Positions 24,902 to 34,256 of a stretch of DNA of 64,000 bases are shown in pieces (positions within the stretch are counted from its first letter, which is position 1; every line of letters starts with the position of its first letter). Origin of the DNA: Nocardia stercoris (lineage in GTDB: Bacteria; Actinomycetota; Actinomycetes; Mycobacteriales; Mycobacteriaceae). A model generated the notes under the pieces. That model was not told the origin of the DNA and ran no database searches. It worked only from the letters and a program-made list of their open reading frames with translations. The translations under genes and the position numbers were made by a program. The stretch covers positions 62,001-126,000 of the forward strand of contig NZ_RFFH01000015.1 of the NCBI RefSeq assembly GCF_003696265.1, in the 5' to 3' direction.

Positions 24902-26122
24902 TCAGGAGGTGCGGGCGGCGAGCAGGCCGGCGACCATGGCGGCGACGGCGAAGCGGGGTTTGACGTTGAGGTCGAGGGCTTCGCGGCAGGCCAGGACGGC
25001 TTCCAGGGAGCGCAGCAGGCCCTCGGGGCGGATGGTGTCGGCGAGTTCGCGGATCTGGTCGGGCAGGTCGGGGTGGGTGAGGGCCACCCCGGTCGCCGCG
25101 CCGCGGGTGCCGGTGGTGGCCGCGCCGAGGCGGACGGCGAGCGCGTCGCGGTAGAGGCCGGCGACGTCGATGAGGGCGCGGTCGAGTGCGTCGCGGCCGG
25201 TGCGGGTGGCACGGGACTTCTGGCGCCGTTCGAGATCCTTCAGCGCACCGGCCGAACCTCGGGTGGCCGACGCGGTGCCCTTGCCGGTGCCGCCCGCGCC
25301 GAGCGCGGTGGCCAGCTCGTCTTTCTCCCGCTCGTCGCGGGAGGCGCTGACCTGCTTGGCCTCGTCCTCGGCCGACTTCACCAGCTCGTCGGCGGCCGCG
25401 TAGGCCGCGCCGGGGCGGGCGGTGGCGCCGACCAGGGCGAGGGCGCGCTGCCGGCGGGCACGCGCCTGATCGTCGGTGGCGAGGCGGCGGGCGCGGCCGA
25501 CATGACCGCCGCTGATCGATGCGGCCCAGTCCGCCACATCGGCGGCCAGGCCGTCGCGCTCCCGCAGGACCTGCGCGATCGCAGGCACCGACGGTGTCAC
25601 CAGATGAACGTGGCGGCAGCGCGAGCGCAACGTCACCGAGATGTCCTCGGGGTCCTCCGAGGGCGCGCAGAGCAGGAAAACCGTTCGGGCGGGCGGTTCT
25701 TCGACCACCTTCAGCAGGACGTTGCCCGCGGCCTCGGTGAGCCGGTCGGCGTCCTCGACCACGACCACCTGCCAGCGCCCGGTACTGGGCCGCCGCGCCG
25801 CCACCTGCACGATCTCGCGCATCTCCTTGGTACCGATGCTCAGCCCCTCGGGCACGACCCGGCGCACGTCACCGTGGGTACCGGCCATGGTCGTGGTGCA
25901 GGCATGGCACTGCCCGCACCCAGGGGTACCGGGGTCGGTGCACTGCAGGGCCGCGGCGAAACACAACGCCGCCACCGACCGGCCCGACCCGGGCGGGCCG
26001 GTGAACAGCCACGAATGCGTCATCGCCGACGACGGCACCCCACTGCGGGCAGCCACGGCCGCCGCGGTCAACTCGGCCCGGACCGCATCCTGCCCGACCA
26101 TCCGATCGAAGACGCTCGCCAC
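24902..26122 (-). CDS. holB: DNA polymerase III subunit delta'
   Basis: 406-residue clamp-loader subunit. N-terminal AAA+ fold starts MASVFDRMVGQDAVRAEL. P-loop GPPGSGRS has Arg in place of the Walker Lys, as expected for the non-hydrolysing delta' subunit. A four-Cys zinc module is in CTDPGTPGCGQCHAC (about 61-75). Sensor/SRC region reads TLRSRCRHVHL (about 165-175). The C-terminal collar domain is interrupted by a charged Gly/Thr-rich insertion (about 255-300). Stop of dinB-like upstream gene is 10 nt before its start, so they may be co-transcribed. Confidence 0.95.
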   Translation of the reverse strand: MASVFDRMVGQDAVRAELTAAAVAARSGVPSSAMTHSWLFTGPPGSGRSVAALCFAAALQCTDPGTPGCGQCHACTTTMAGTHGDVRRVVPEGLSIGTKEMREIVQVAARRPSTGRWQVVVVEDADRLTEAAGNVLLKVVEEPPARTVFLLCAPSEDPEDISVTLRSRCRHVHLVTPSVPAIAQVLRERDGLAADVADWAASISGGHVGRARRLATDDQARARRQRALALVGATARPGAAYAAADELVKSAEDEAKQVSASRDEREKDELATALGAGGTGKGTASATRGSAGALKDLERRQKSRATRTGRDALDRALIDVAGLYRDALAVRLGAATTGTRGAATGVALTHPDLPDQIRELADTIRPEGLLRSLEAVLACREALDLNVKPRFAVAAMVAGLLAARTS

Positions 26123-26132
26123 GGCTTACACC

Positions 26133-26657
26133 CTAGATTCCCGCGTTCGCGCGCTGATACGTGGTGTTCGCGCCGTCGATCGACTCGCGCACGATATCGG
26201 CGTGACCACTGTGGTGGCAGAGCTCGCGGAAGATGTGCAGCAGCGTGAAACGCACTGTCCACCACACCCGTTCGGGCCGCCACGGCGAGGTGGGCGTGGG
26301 GATCAGGGTGTCGAGGTCGTCCACGGTGCGGATCAGCTCGGTGGTCTGCGTGGCGAGGGCGTCCCACTCCGCCAGCAGCCCGGCCACTGTCTCGTCCTCG
26401 GCCATGACGTATTCGCCGCCGAAGCGGGAGATGTCGAGGGTCGCGTTCTCGTCCCGGTCGCGGATGACTCCGGTCCACATCCGCTCACAACTGATCAGGT
26501 GATGCAGCAGACCACCGAGCGTCAACTCGCTGACAGTGCTGCGCAGCCGGGCCTGCTCGTCGTCGATGCCGGTGAACGGCAGCCGCGCCAGCGCGCGCTG
26601 ACTGTCCAGCATGGCGATGAGATCGGTACGTTCCTGGTCGAGCGCGGCCTCGGTCAT
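26133..26657 (-). CDS. DinB/DUF664 family protein
   Basis: 174-residue four-helix-bundle protein of the DinB/DUF664 family. It has metal-ligand histidines in LGGLLHHLISCERMW (about 48-62) and in LLHIFRELCHHSGHADIVRE (about 141-160), the usual HxxxH-type arrangement. Actinobacterial relatives include mycothiol-dependent enzymes (thiol S-transferase/isomerase superfamily); the reaction here is unknown. ATG 26657 begins MTEAALDQER. Confidence 0.9.
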   Translation of the reverse strand: MTEAALDQERTDLIAMLDSQRALARLPFTGIDDEQARLRSTVSELTLGGLLHHLISCERMWTGVIRDRDENATLDISRFGGEYVMAEDETVAGLLAEWDALATQTTELIRTVDDLDTLIPTPTSPWRPERVWWTVRFTLLHIFRELCHHSGHADIVRESIDGANTTYQRANAGI

Positions 26658-26808
26658 CGGGTGCCCTTCGGATCAGCGATTCGGTCGCTACCGACGCTAC
26701 GCCGGGTCACTGACAGAATCGCGGCCCCGGACACAGCCGCACACCAGGGATCCCACGGCGACTCCCGAGACCGCCGACCGAGCCGGCGGCGGCCGCGAGA
26801 ACGGCGAC

Positions 26809-29781
26809 TCAGACGCTCGCCGACTCCGAGGCAGGTTCGGACGGAACCGCCTTGGCCGCAGCCTTCTTGGCGGGAGCCTTCTTCGCCGCGGCCTTCTTGG
26901 CCACCGCCTTCGTGGCCGTCTTGGCGGCGGTCTTGGTCGCCGTCTTCTTGGCTGCCGTCTTCTTCGCGGCGGTCTTCTTCGCCGGCGCCTTCTTGGCCGC
27001 CTTCTTCGCGGCCTTCTTCACCGGCGCCTTGGCCCGGCGATCGGCCAGCAGCTCCGAAGCCCGCTCGTCGGTGATGGATTCGACTTCGTCGCCCTTGCGC
27101 AGGCTGGCGTTGGTCTCACCGTCGGTGACATACGGGCCGAACCGGCCGTCCTTGATCACCATCGGCTTACCGGTCGCCGAGTCGGCGCCCAGTTCACGCA
27201 GCGGCGCGGCCGCCGAAGCCTGCCGACCGCGGCGCTTCGGCTCGGCGTACAACGCCAGCGCCTGCTCCAAAGTCACTGTGAACAACTGCTCTTCGGTCGC
27301 CAGCGACCGAGAGTCGGTGCCCTTCTTCAGGTACGGCCCGTACCGGCCGTTCTGCGCGGTGATCTCCTCACCCGTGGCCGGGTCGGTACCGACCACGCGC
27401 GGTAGCGAAAGCAGTTGCAGCGCTTCCTCGAGCGTGACCGTCGCGGTGTCCATACCCTTGAACAGCGAGCCGGTGCGCGGCTTCGGCGCGGCCGCCTTCT
27501 TCGCGCCCTTCTTCGGTTCGGCGTCGAGATCGGTGGCCGGCTCCGGCAGGATCTCGGTGACGTACGGCCCGAACCGGCCCTCCTTGGCCACGATTCGGTG
27601 CCCGGTCGCCGGGTCGACACCCAGCTCGCGGCCCTCCTGCGGAGTGGCGAACAGCTTCTCGGCGGCCTCGGGGGTCAGCTCGTCGGGGGGCAGGTCGTCG
27701 GGCAGGTTGGCCCGCTGCGAGATCGGGTCGCCGTCCGGGTCGTCCGGGTTGACGACCATGCGCTCGAGGTACGGACCGAACCGGCCGACCCGGACCACCA
27801 CGTCGCGGCCCTCGGAATCGACGAACAGCTTGATCGAGTTGATCGACCGGGCGTCGATGTCGTCGAGGTTCTCCCCGACCATCCGCTTGAGCCCGCCCGA
27901 ACGCGCCACCGAACCCTCGGCACCGTGCTCGCCACCGAAATAGAAGCTGGACAACCAGTTTCCGCGCTGTTCGCGGCCGCCGGCGATGTCGTCGAGGTCG
28001 TCCTCCATGGCGGCGGTGAAGTCGAAGTCCACCAGCCGGCCGAAGTACGCCTCCAGCAGCCCGACCACGGAGAACGCGACCCAGGACGGCACCAGCGCCG
28101 AACCACGCTTGTACACGTAACCGCGATCGAGAATGGTCTTGATGATCGAGGCGTATGTCGACGGCCGGCCGATGCCGAGGTCTTCCAGCGTCTTGATCAG
28201 CGACGCTTCGTTGTACCGGGCCGGCGGATTGGTGCTGTGCCCGTCCGGGTTCAGCTCCGCGGCCGCGACCTGCTGGCCTTCGGTGAGCGCGGGCAGCCGC
28301 GACTCCGCGTCGTCGGACTGGCTCTCCGATTCCTCGTCCACGCTCTCGACGTAGGCCTTGAGGAAACCGGGGAACGTGATGGTGCGGCCGGACGCGGAGA
28401 ACACGCAGTCCTCACCGGTACCGGCGTGGCCGTTGATCTTCACCGTCAGCGTGGTGCCGCGCGCGTCGGCCATCTGCGAGGCGACCGTGCGCTGCCAGAT
28501 CAGCTCGTACAGCCGGAATTCGTCGTTGTCGAGCCGGCCGTGCAACTGTCCGGGCGTGGCGAACGTGTCACCGGACGGGCGGATCGCCTCGTGCGCTTCC
28601 TGCGCGTTCTTGACCTTGCGGGTGTACTGCCGCGGCGTCGGGTGCACGAACTCGGAGCCGTAGAGCTGCGTCGCCTGGGCGCGGGCCGCGGCGATCGCCG
28701 ACTCGGACAGCGTGGTCGAGTCGGTACGCATATAGGTGATGTAGCCGTTTTCGTACAGCCGCTGCGCTACCCGCATGGTGCGCTCGGACCCGAAGCGAAG
28801 CTTGCGAGCGGCCTCCTGCTGCAGCGTCGAAGTCATGAACGGCGCGTACGGCTTTCGGGTGTAGGGCTTGGATTCGACCGAGTCGACTCGGAAGTCGACA
28901 CCGTGCAGGGCTTCCGCCAGCCGGCGGGCCCGGGCCTCGTCCAGCACGGTCACGCCCGCGGTCTTGACCTGGCCGTCGGATCCGAAATCCCGTCCGCCGG
29001 CGACGCGCGCGCCGTCGACGCTGATCAGCCGGGCACCGAAATTGCGCGGGTTCGCGACATCGCTGCCCCCACCGGTGTCGAATTTCGCTGCGATATCCCA
29101 GTATTCGGCGGTGCGGAACGCCATCCGCTCGCGCTCACGCTGCACGATGATGCGGGTCGCCACCGACTGCACCCGGCCCGCCGACAGTTTCGGCATGACC
29201 TTCTTCCACAGCACGGGACTGACCTCGTAGCCGTAGAGCCGGTCCAGAATGCGCCGGGTCTCCTGGGCGTCGACCAGGTCGTTGTCCAGTTCGCGGGTGT
29301 CGGCAGCGGCGGCCAGGATCGCGGGTTTGGTGATCTCGTGGAACACCATGCGCCGCACCGGCACCTTCGGCTTCAGCGTCTCCAGCAGGTGCCAGGCGAT
29401 GGCCTCGCCCTCGCGGTCGGGGTCGGTGGCGAGGAAGAGTTCGTCGGCGTCGGCCAGCAGGTGTTTGAGTTCGGAGACCTTGGCCTTCTTGTCCGGGCTG
29501 ACCACGTAGATCGGTTCGAAGTCGTGGTCGACGTCGACGCCCAGGCGCGCCCACGGCTCGCCCTTGTATTTGGCGGGGATGTCGGCGGCGCCGCGAGGCA
29601 GGTCACGGATGTGGCCGACCGAGGCCTCCACTACATAGCCCGAGCCCAAGTAGGGCGCGATCTTCTTCGCTTTGGTCGGGGACTCGACGATGACGAGACG
29701 ACGCAGGGGCCTGCCGTGTTCCGAAGCTCCGGCTGTGGTCGGCGCTGCACCGCGGTCTCGTGTTGCCACCGGCGAACACAC
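26809..29781 (-). CDS. topA: DNA topoisomerase I (type IA)
   Basis: 990-residue enzyme relaxing negative supercoils. The TOPRIM domain opens with LVIVESPTKAKKIAPYLG and has acidic DPDREGEAIAWHLLE (about 118-132). The catalytic Tyr is in YENGYITYMRTDSTT (about 345-359). C-terminal repeats of the actinobacterial type (GRFGPYVTEI, GRYGPYLKKG, GRFGPYVTDGETNASLRKGD) replace the zinc fingers of E. coli TopA. The last ~75 residues are a Lys/Ala-rich tail (KKAAKKAPAKK), typical of mycolata and DNA-binding. GTG 29781 used; GTG 29769 is possible. Confidence 0.97.
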   Translation of the reverse strand: MCSPVATRDRGAAPTTAGASEHGRPLRRLVIVESPTKAKKIAPYLGSGYVVEASVGHIRDLPRGAADIPAKYKGEPWARLGVDVDHDFEPIYVVSPDKKAKVSELKHLLADADELFLATDPDREGEAIAWHLLETLKPKVPVRRMVFHEITKPAILAAAADTRELDNDLVDAQETRRILDRLYGYEVSPVLWKKVMPKLSAGRVQSVATRIIVQRERERMAFRTAEYWDIAAKFDTGGGSDVANPRNFGARLISVDGARVAGGRDFGSDGQVKTAGVTVLDEARARRLAEALHGVDFRVDSVESKPYTRKPYAPFMTSTLQQEAARKLRFGSERTMRVAQRLYENGYITYMRTDSTTLSESAIAAARAQATQLYGSEFVHPTPRQYTRKVKNAQEAHEAIRPSGDTFATPGQLHGRLDNDEFRLYELIWQRTVASQMADARGTTLTVKINGHAGTGEDCVFSASGRTITFPGFLKAYVESVDEESESQSDDAESRLPALTEGQQVAAAELNPDGHSTNPPARYNEASLIKTLEDLGIGRPSTYASIIKTILDRGYVYKRGSALVPSWVAFSVVGLLEAYFGRLVDFDFTAAMEDDLDDIAGGREQRGNWLSSFYFGGEHGAEGSVARSGGLKRMVGENLDDIDARSINSIKLFVDSEGRDVVVRVGRFGPYLERMVVNPDDPDGDPISQRANLPDDLPPDELTPEAAEKLFATPQEGRELGVDPATGHRIVAKEGRFGPYVTEILPEPATDLDAEPKKGAKKAAAPKPRTGSLFKGMDTATVTLEEALQLLSLPRVVGTDPATGEEITAQNGRYGPYLKKGTDSRSLATEEQLFTVTLEQALALYAEPKRRGRQASAAAPLRELGADSATGKPMVIKDGRFGPYVTDGETNASLRKGDEVESITDERASELLADRRAKAPVKKAAKKAAKKAPAKKTAAKKTAAKKTATKTAAKTATKAVAKKAAAKKAPAKKAAAKAVPSEPASESASV

Positions 29782-29975
29782 CTTTCCGTTTGGTCCCGCG
29801 CGGCATACGGGCGCTGCGCGCGGTGTGGGGCATGGCGGCGACCTGTGATATCGCCCGCCAGGGACGTTTATACCGTGTCGACGGCGTTGCCTTCGGAAGA
29901 CCGAAGCAGCGCACCTCCGGTTCGGCGTGTTGGATCGCCCCGTGTTCCGGTCAAGTGTAGCGGTCCCACATACGG

Positions 29976-30010
29976 CTCGTCCCCCACCGCAGCATGCGGT
30001 GGGGGACGAG
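29976..30010 (-). terminator. Terminator downstream of cspA
   Basis: Perfect 16-bp stem (29976-29991 with 29995-30010; arm CTCGTCCCCCACCGCA) and a 3-nt loop, 24 nt past the cspA stop and before topA, insulating topA from cspA transcription. Confidence 0.85.
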
Positions 30011-30033
30011 CAGGTGTGTTGTTGTGGCTACTC

Positions 30034-30240
30034 TCAGGAGAGCGCGCGAACACCGGTGGCCTGCGGGCCCTTGGTGCCCTGGCCGACCTCGAACTCAACC
30101 TTCTGGTTCTCTTCGAGGGTACGGAAGCCCGTGCCCTGGATCTCGGAGTAGTGAACGAAGACGTCGGCGGAGCCGTCCTCGGGCGCGATGAAGCCGAAGC
30201 CCTTCTCCGCGTTGAACCACTTCACAGTTCCCTGTGCCAT
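30034..30240 (-). CDS. cspA: Cold-shock protein CspA family
   Basis: 68-residue single-domain cold-shock protein, an RNA/ssDNA chaperone. RNP1 is in EKGFGFIAPE (about 12-21) and RNP2 in DVFVHYSEI (about 26-34). The first residues MAQGTVKWFN are family-typical. GAAGGA lies 8 nt before the ATG. It keeps its conserved place between topA and the divergent helicase. The long 5' side may hold a structured leader, as in other csp genes, but I could not define one. Confidence 0.96.
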   Translation of the reverse strand: MAQGTVKWFNAEKGFGFIAPEDGSADVFVHYSEIQGTGFRTLEENQKVEFEVGQGTKGPQATGVRALS

Positions 30241-30679
30241 TCTGCTGTTCCTTCTCTTTCCCTACCGGAACGGTGGAGCAAGTAGGTTCGCCCACCGGGT
30301 CCGTTCCGACCGCCGTACTCTGTTCCCCCTGCAAGGAAAGCAACAAGTACCGCGTTCGCAACACGATCCTGCTGACGGTTTGGACTTTCGATCCGTTCCC
30401 TCGAACACAGAAGCTTGCGACCAGGGACCACTTAACCATGTCTTCGAGCAATTCGACAGCCGGGTTACCGACAATTTGCAAATCGGATGATCTTGCGAAT
30501 GCGCAGGTGAGGGGCTCGGTGGTGAAATCCATACTTCAGGTAGGTTTGCTTTCCGATAACCGGTCGAACATGCAGCATTTCGGGCCAGAGACGGATCATC
30601 GCTTGGAAGCCAATTGGTACAGTGAGCTGGTAAGACGCACACGGTTCACACCGACCGCGCGGTACGAGGTCTCGATCCG
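30241..30679. other. Divergent intergenic region cspA/helicase (439 bp)
   Basis: No supportable gene. It should contain the cspA promoter and 5' leader on the minus strand and the helicase promoter on the plus strand. Moderately lower GC than coding DNA around it. Confidence 0.5.
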
Positions 30680-33097
30680 GTGACTTCGGACCGCAGCAGC
30701 CTCGGAACTCCCCTCGCCACGATGCCCAGTTATGGTCGATCGTTGCTCGATCGTGTCCTTGCGGGGGTCGACTCCGACCCTAACGGCACCCAGCGCGCGC
30801 GGCTCACGCATGTGACCGAACTCCCAGCCCGAACCGCCCAGCTCACGGCCTGGCCACAGTGGTTGTCCCCCGACGTGGTCACCGCGGTCGAGGCCACCGG
30901 GATCGCGGCGCCGTGGACGCACCAGACGCAGACCGCGGACCTGGCGGCCGACGGCGCGCACGTCGTCGTCGCCACGGGGACCGCCTCGGGAAAGTCGCTC
31001 GGCTACCAGCTGCCCGTGCTGAACGCGCTGCTCGAGGACCCGCGAGCCACCGCGCTGTACCTCTCGCCCACCAAAGCGCTGGGTGCCGATCAGCTGCGCG
31101 CGGCGATCGAACTGACCGGGGAAGGACCGCTGCGGGATATTCGTCCGGCCGCCTACGACGGGGACACTCCCGCCGAGATCCGGCGCTGGGTGCGGGAGAA
31201 CTCGCGCTGGATCTTCACCAATCCCGACATGCTGCACGCCGGCATCCTGCGCTCGCATCAGCGCTGGGCCCGGCTGCTGCGCAGGCTGCGCTATGTGGTG
31301 ATCGACGAATCGCACGCCTATCGGGGTGTCTTCGGTTCGCATGTGGCCCTGGTGATCCGCCGGTTGCGGCGGCTGGCCGCGTATTACGGTGCGGACCCGG
31401 TATTCGTGCTGTGCTCGGCCACGACGGCGGATCCCCAGGTCAGCGCCGCGCGACTCATCGGCGCGCCCTGCACAGCGGTCACCACCGACGGGTCTCCGTG
31501 TGGCGCGCGCACGGTCGCGCTGTGGGAGCCGCCGCTGCGCACCGGCGTGACCGGCGACAACGGCGCCCCGACCCGCCGGCCGGCCACCGTCGACGCGGCC
31601 GGAATCATGGCCGGCCTGGTAGCCGAGGGTGCCCGGACGCTGACCTTCGTCCGCTCCCGGCGGGCCGCGGAAGTGGTCGCCATCGATACCCGGAACCTGC
31701 TGGCCACGGCCGCGCCGGAGCTCGCCGACCGGGTCTCGGCGTACCGCGCTGGATACCTGGCCGAGGATCGGCGCGAGCTCGAGACGGCGCTGTCGGACGG
31801 GTCGTTGCTCGGTGCCGCCACCACCAACGCGCTCGAGCTGGGCGTCGATATCGCCGGTCTGGATGCCGTGGTGATCAGCGGTTTTCCCGGGACCATCGCC
31901 TCGTTCTGGCAGCAGGCCGGGCGGGCCGGGCGCCGCTCACAGGGCGCGCTGGTGGTGCTGGTGGCGCGCGACGATCCGCTCGACATCTACCTGGTCAACC
32001 ACCCGGAAGCGCTGCTCGGCCGGGCGGTGGAGGCGGCGATCATCGATCCGCGCAATCCCTATGTGCTGGGTCCGCACCTGCTATGCGCGGGCCTGGAACA
32101 TCCGCTGACCGACAGTGAGATCGAGGAGCTCGGCGCGGGTTCGGTGATCCGGGAACTGGCTGCTCAGGGGCTGGTCCGCCACCGCCGGCATCCGCGTCTG
32201 GGTGGCCGCTGGCACGTCACGGCGACCACCCCGCCGCACGACGAAGTGGACGTCCGAGGGGGTATCGGCGCCACCGTCGCGATCGTCGACGAGGAGACCG
32301 GGCGACTGCTCGGCACCGCCGACGCCGGGCGGGCGCCGGCCACCCTGCATCCGGGGGCGGTCCACTTGCACCAGGGCGAGACCTTCGTGGTGGACGACCT
32401 CGATCTCGAGACCGGTATCGCCTTCGTGCACGCCGCACAGCCCGGCTGGACCACCCGGGCCCGGTCGGTGACCTCGATCGAGCTGGGCGAAGTCGAGCAC
32501 GAACGGGCGCACGGCGGGGTGACCGCGGGGTTCGCGCAGGTCAGCGTCACCAGTCAGGTCGTCGGGTATCTCCGCACGCTCTCGACCGGTGAGGTGCTCG
32601 ACGCGGTCGAGCTGACCATGCCGGCGCACACCCTGCCGACCAGAGCGGTTTTCTACACAGTGACCGAAGAACTGCTGATCAGAGCCGGTATCGGGCCCCG
32701 AGACGTGGCCGGTGCGCTGCATGCGGCCGAGCACGCCGCGATCGGCATGCTGCCGCTGCTGGCCGGCTGCGACCGCTGGGATCTGGGCGGAGTGTCCACC
32801 GCCGAACATCCCGCGACCGGGCTGCCCACCGTGTTCGTCTACGACGGACACGCAGGTGGCGCCGGTTTCGCCGAGCGTGGATTCGCCCGCCTCCGGACCT
32901 GGTTGAGCACCACCCGATCGGCGATCGAATCGTGCCCCTGCCCGTCGGGTTGCCCGTCGTGCGTGCAGTCACCGAAGTGCGGCAACGGCAACAACCCGCT
33001 CGACAAGGCCGGTGCGGCGGCGCTGCTCGCGGCGGTGCTGGACGAACTTCCCGAGCACTGGTCAATCGACCTGGATATTGATACGCCGCAATCGTGA
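30680..33097 (+). CDS. DEAD/DEAH-box helicase with DUF1998 zinc domain (MrfA-like)
   Basis: 805-residue SF2 helicase. Motif I is in ATGTASGKSLGYQLP (about 98-106), motif Ia SPTKALGADQL, motif II DESH (in YVVIDESHAYRG), motif III CSATT, motif VI QQAGRAGRRSQGA. The C-terminal DUF1998 four-Cys site is CPCPSGCPSCVQSPKCGNGN (about 755-774). This architecture matches Hrq1/MrfA helicases; B. subtilis MrfA acts in mitomycin-crosslink repair, so a DNA-repair role is likely. GTG 30680 used; ATG 30722 (MPSYGRSLL) is a good alternative. Same position as Rv3649. Confidence 0.93.
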   Translation: MTSDRSSLGTPLATMPSYGRSLLDRVLAGVDSDPNGTQRARLTHVTELPARTAQLTAWPQWLSPDVVTAVEATGIAAPWTHQTQTADLAADGAHVVVATGTASGKSLGYQLPVLNALLEDPRATALYLSPTKALGADQLRAAIELTGEGPLRDIRPAAYDGDTPAEIRRWVRENSRWIFTNPDMLHAGILRSHQRWARLLRRLRYVVIDESHAYRGVFGSHVALVIRRLRRLAAYYGADPVFVLCSATTADPQVSAARLIGAPCTAVTTDGSPCGARTVALWEPPLRTGVTGDNGAPTRRPATVDAAGIMAGLVAEGARTLTFVRSRRAAEVVAIDTRNLLATAAPELADRVSAYRAGYLAEDRRELETALSDGSLLGAATTNALELGVDIAGLDAVVISGFPGTIASFWQQAGRAGRRSQGALVVLVARDDPLDIYLVNHPEALLGRAVEAAIIDPRNPYVLGPHLLCAGLEHPLTDSEIEELGAGSVIRELAAQGLVRHRRHPRLGGRWHVTATTPPHDEVDVRGGIGATVAIVDEETGRLLGTADAGRAPATLHPGAVHLHQGETFVVDDLDLETGIAFVHAAQPGWTTRARSVTSIELGEVEHERAHGGVTAGFAQVSVTSQVVGYLRTLSTGEVLDAVELTMPAHTLPTRAVFYTVTEELLIRAGIGPRDVAGALHAAEHAAIGMLPLLAGCDRWDLGGVSTAEHPATGLPTVFVYDGHAGGAGFAERGFARLRTWLSTTRSAIESCPCPSGCPSCVQSPKCGNGNNPLDKAGAAALLAAVLDELPEHWSIDLDIDTPQS

Positions 33098-33414
33098 CCG
33101 CCGGGCAATAGGACCGCATCCACGGTGATACCCGAAGGTAACCGGACAAGCGCTTGGCATGCCCACCGAAGCGGACACATCAACCCGGTGCCCTATCGAA
33201 TAAAAAGGATGGATTTTATGTTAACTACGCCATTGCCTAACGACCGATAGGTTTTGCTCACATTTCGCGGTCGAGGAGTCGAGCGGCACGCCCCTATTCG
33301 CGGGTATCGAATTGCCTACAACCTATTGGACGGCATCCCCCCTGTCCTTCCGATGTGAATGTGGCTGAGGTCACGGAATGGGACCGAACACCAACCGTTC
33401 GGTATTCACCGTGG
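33098..33414. other. Intergenic region between helicase and tad operon
   Basis: About 317 bp between convergent units, with an AT-rich core (about 33,180-33,270). No gene, and no clear terminator stem identified. Confidence 0.45.
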
Positions 33415-33900
33415 TCAGGGCTGCTCGGTGAGACCCGCTCGTGCGGTCGCGCCGACGATTCTCGAGCCGATCGGACCGAGCGAAACCGACGCCTCCACCA
33501 CCACCAGAACATCCCATCCCGCGGCCGCGCAGGACCGCAGCCGAACCCCGGCCGCATCGGTGACCGTCCGCGCCCGCGCACAAGCCACCACCGTCCCCTC
33601 GTCCAGCGCCCCCGCGGCCGCCAACGCCCCCAGATCGGCCGCCGACTGCGCCCGATGCCGCGCCACCACCGCCACCCCGACCTGAGCGACGAGCACTGTC
33701 ACCACCAGCAGCGCACTGAGCGCCAAGCAGGCGGTCACAGTCGCGCCGCCATTCTCACGGGTGAGAACCCCGGGCATGCGCGCGCGGGCCGCTCGGCGGT
33801 GGCCGGCCGCCAGATCGAACCCATCAGCGGTGATCGCGGCGCCGCCCGGAGTGCACCGGCACGTGGTGCGAATTTCGCGACGGCGTCGGTCGCGGATCAC
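33415..33900 (-). CDS. TadE-like protein (helicase/secretion neighbourhood type, Rv3654c-like)
   Basis: 161-residue pseudopilin-like protein. After a hydrophilic 45-residue N-terminus comes RENGGATVTACLALSALLVVTVLVAQVGVAVV, one membrane helix behind a Gly-rich leader-like site, then RHRAQSAADLGALAAAGAL, the hallmark of the actinobacterial TadE/TadG-like family. It belongs to the Flp pilus machinery. GTG 33900 overlaps the tadE stop (GTGA), favouring coupled translation. ATG 33777 (MPGVLTRENGG) would give a family-typical shorter protein. Confidence 0.85.
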   Translation of the reverse strand: MIRDRRRREIRTTCRCTPGGAAITADGFDLAAGHRRAARARMPGVLTRENGGATVTACLALSALLVVTVLVAQVGVAVVARHRAQSAADLGALAAAGALDEGTVVACARARTVTDAAGVRLRSCAAAGWDVLVVVEASVSLGPIGSRIVGATARAGLTEQP

Positions 33901-34256
33901 TGCACCACGCCCGGCTCGGGTACCGCCACCGCCTGTGCGTGCAAGACCAGCAGCGGTAGCAGTGGCGTGCGTGCTGTCACGTCGGCGACGATGCGGTCCG
34001 ACTCGAGACGCAGGGTCACCTCCGCGCCCGGCGGACCGACACGACGTGCGGACGGAACGGCCTGATCCGTCGCACCCCGCGCGGCCAGCCGGGCCGCCTC
34101 GCGCGCGGCATCGACGCACCGCACCTGGGTGCCGGCCGCCAGCACCGCGCCGAGGCAGAGCGCTACCGCGATCACCAGAGCCGACAGCGCGATCGCCGCC
34201 TCCACCGTCACCCCGCCGGCGTCGGCGGCGATCGGTTGCCGGCCCGCGTGCGCCAC
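33897..34256 (-). CDS. TadE-family pseudopilin (Rv3655c-like)
   Basis: 119-residue TadE-like minor pilin. Short leader then GGVTVEAAIALSALVIAVALCLGAVLA, i.e. the G-[4 residues]-E class with a single membrane helix, and RCVDAAREAARLAARGA, the conserved TadE helix. Remainder is a beta-rich extracytoplasmic tail. Its GTG shares one base with the TAG stop of the DUF4244 gene. A much longer frame runs through it from 36,326, but only this part has TadE character. Confidence 0.9.
   Translation of the reverse strand: MAHAGRQPIAADAGGVTVEAAIALSALVIAVALCLGAVLAAGTQVRCVDAAREAARLAARGATDQAVPSARRVGPPGAEVTLRLESDRIVADVTARTPLLPLLVLHAQAVAVPEPGVVQ

Noticed and set aside
27415..30285. 956-codon plus-strand frame antisense to topA
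   Set aside because: Mirror of strongly supported topA; no domain or plausible composition. The same applies to long antisense frames at 328-1464 and 45090-48125.
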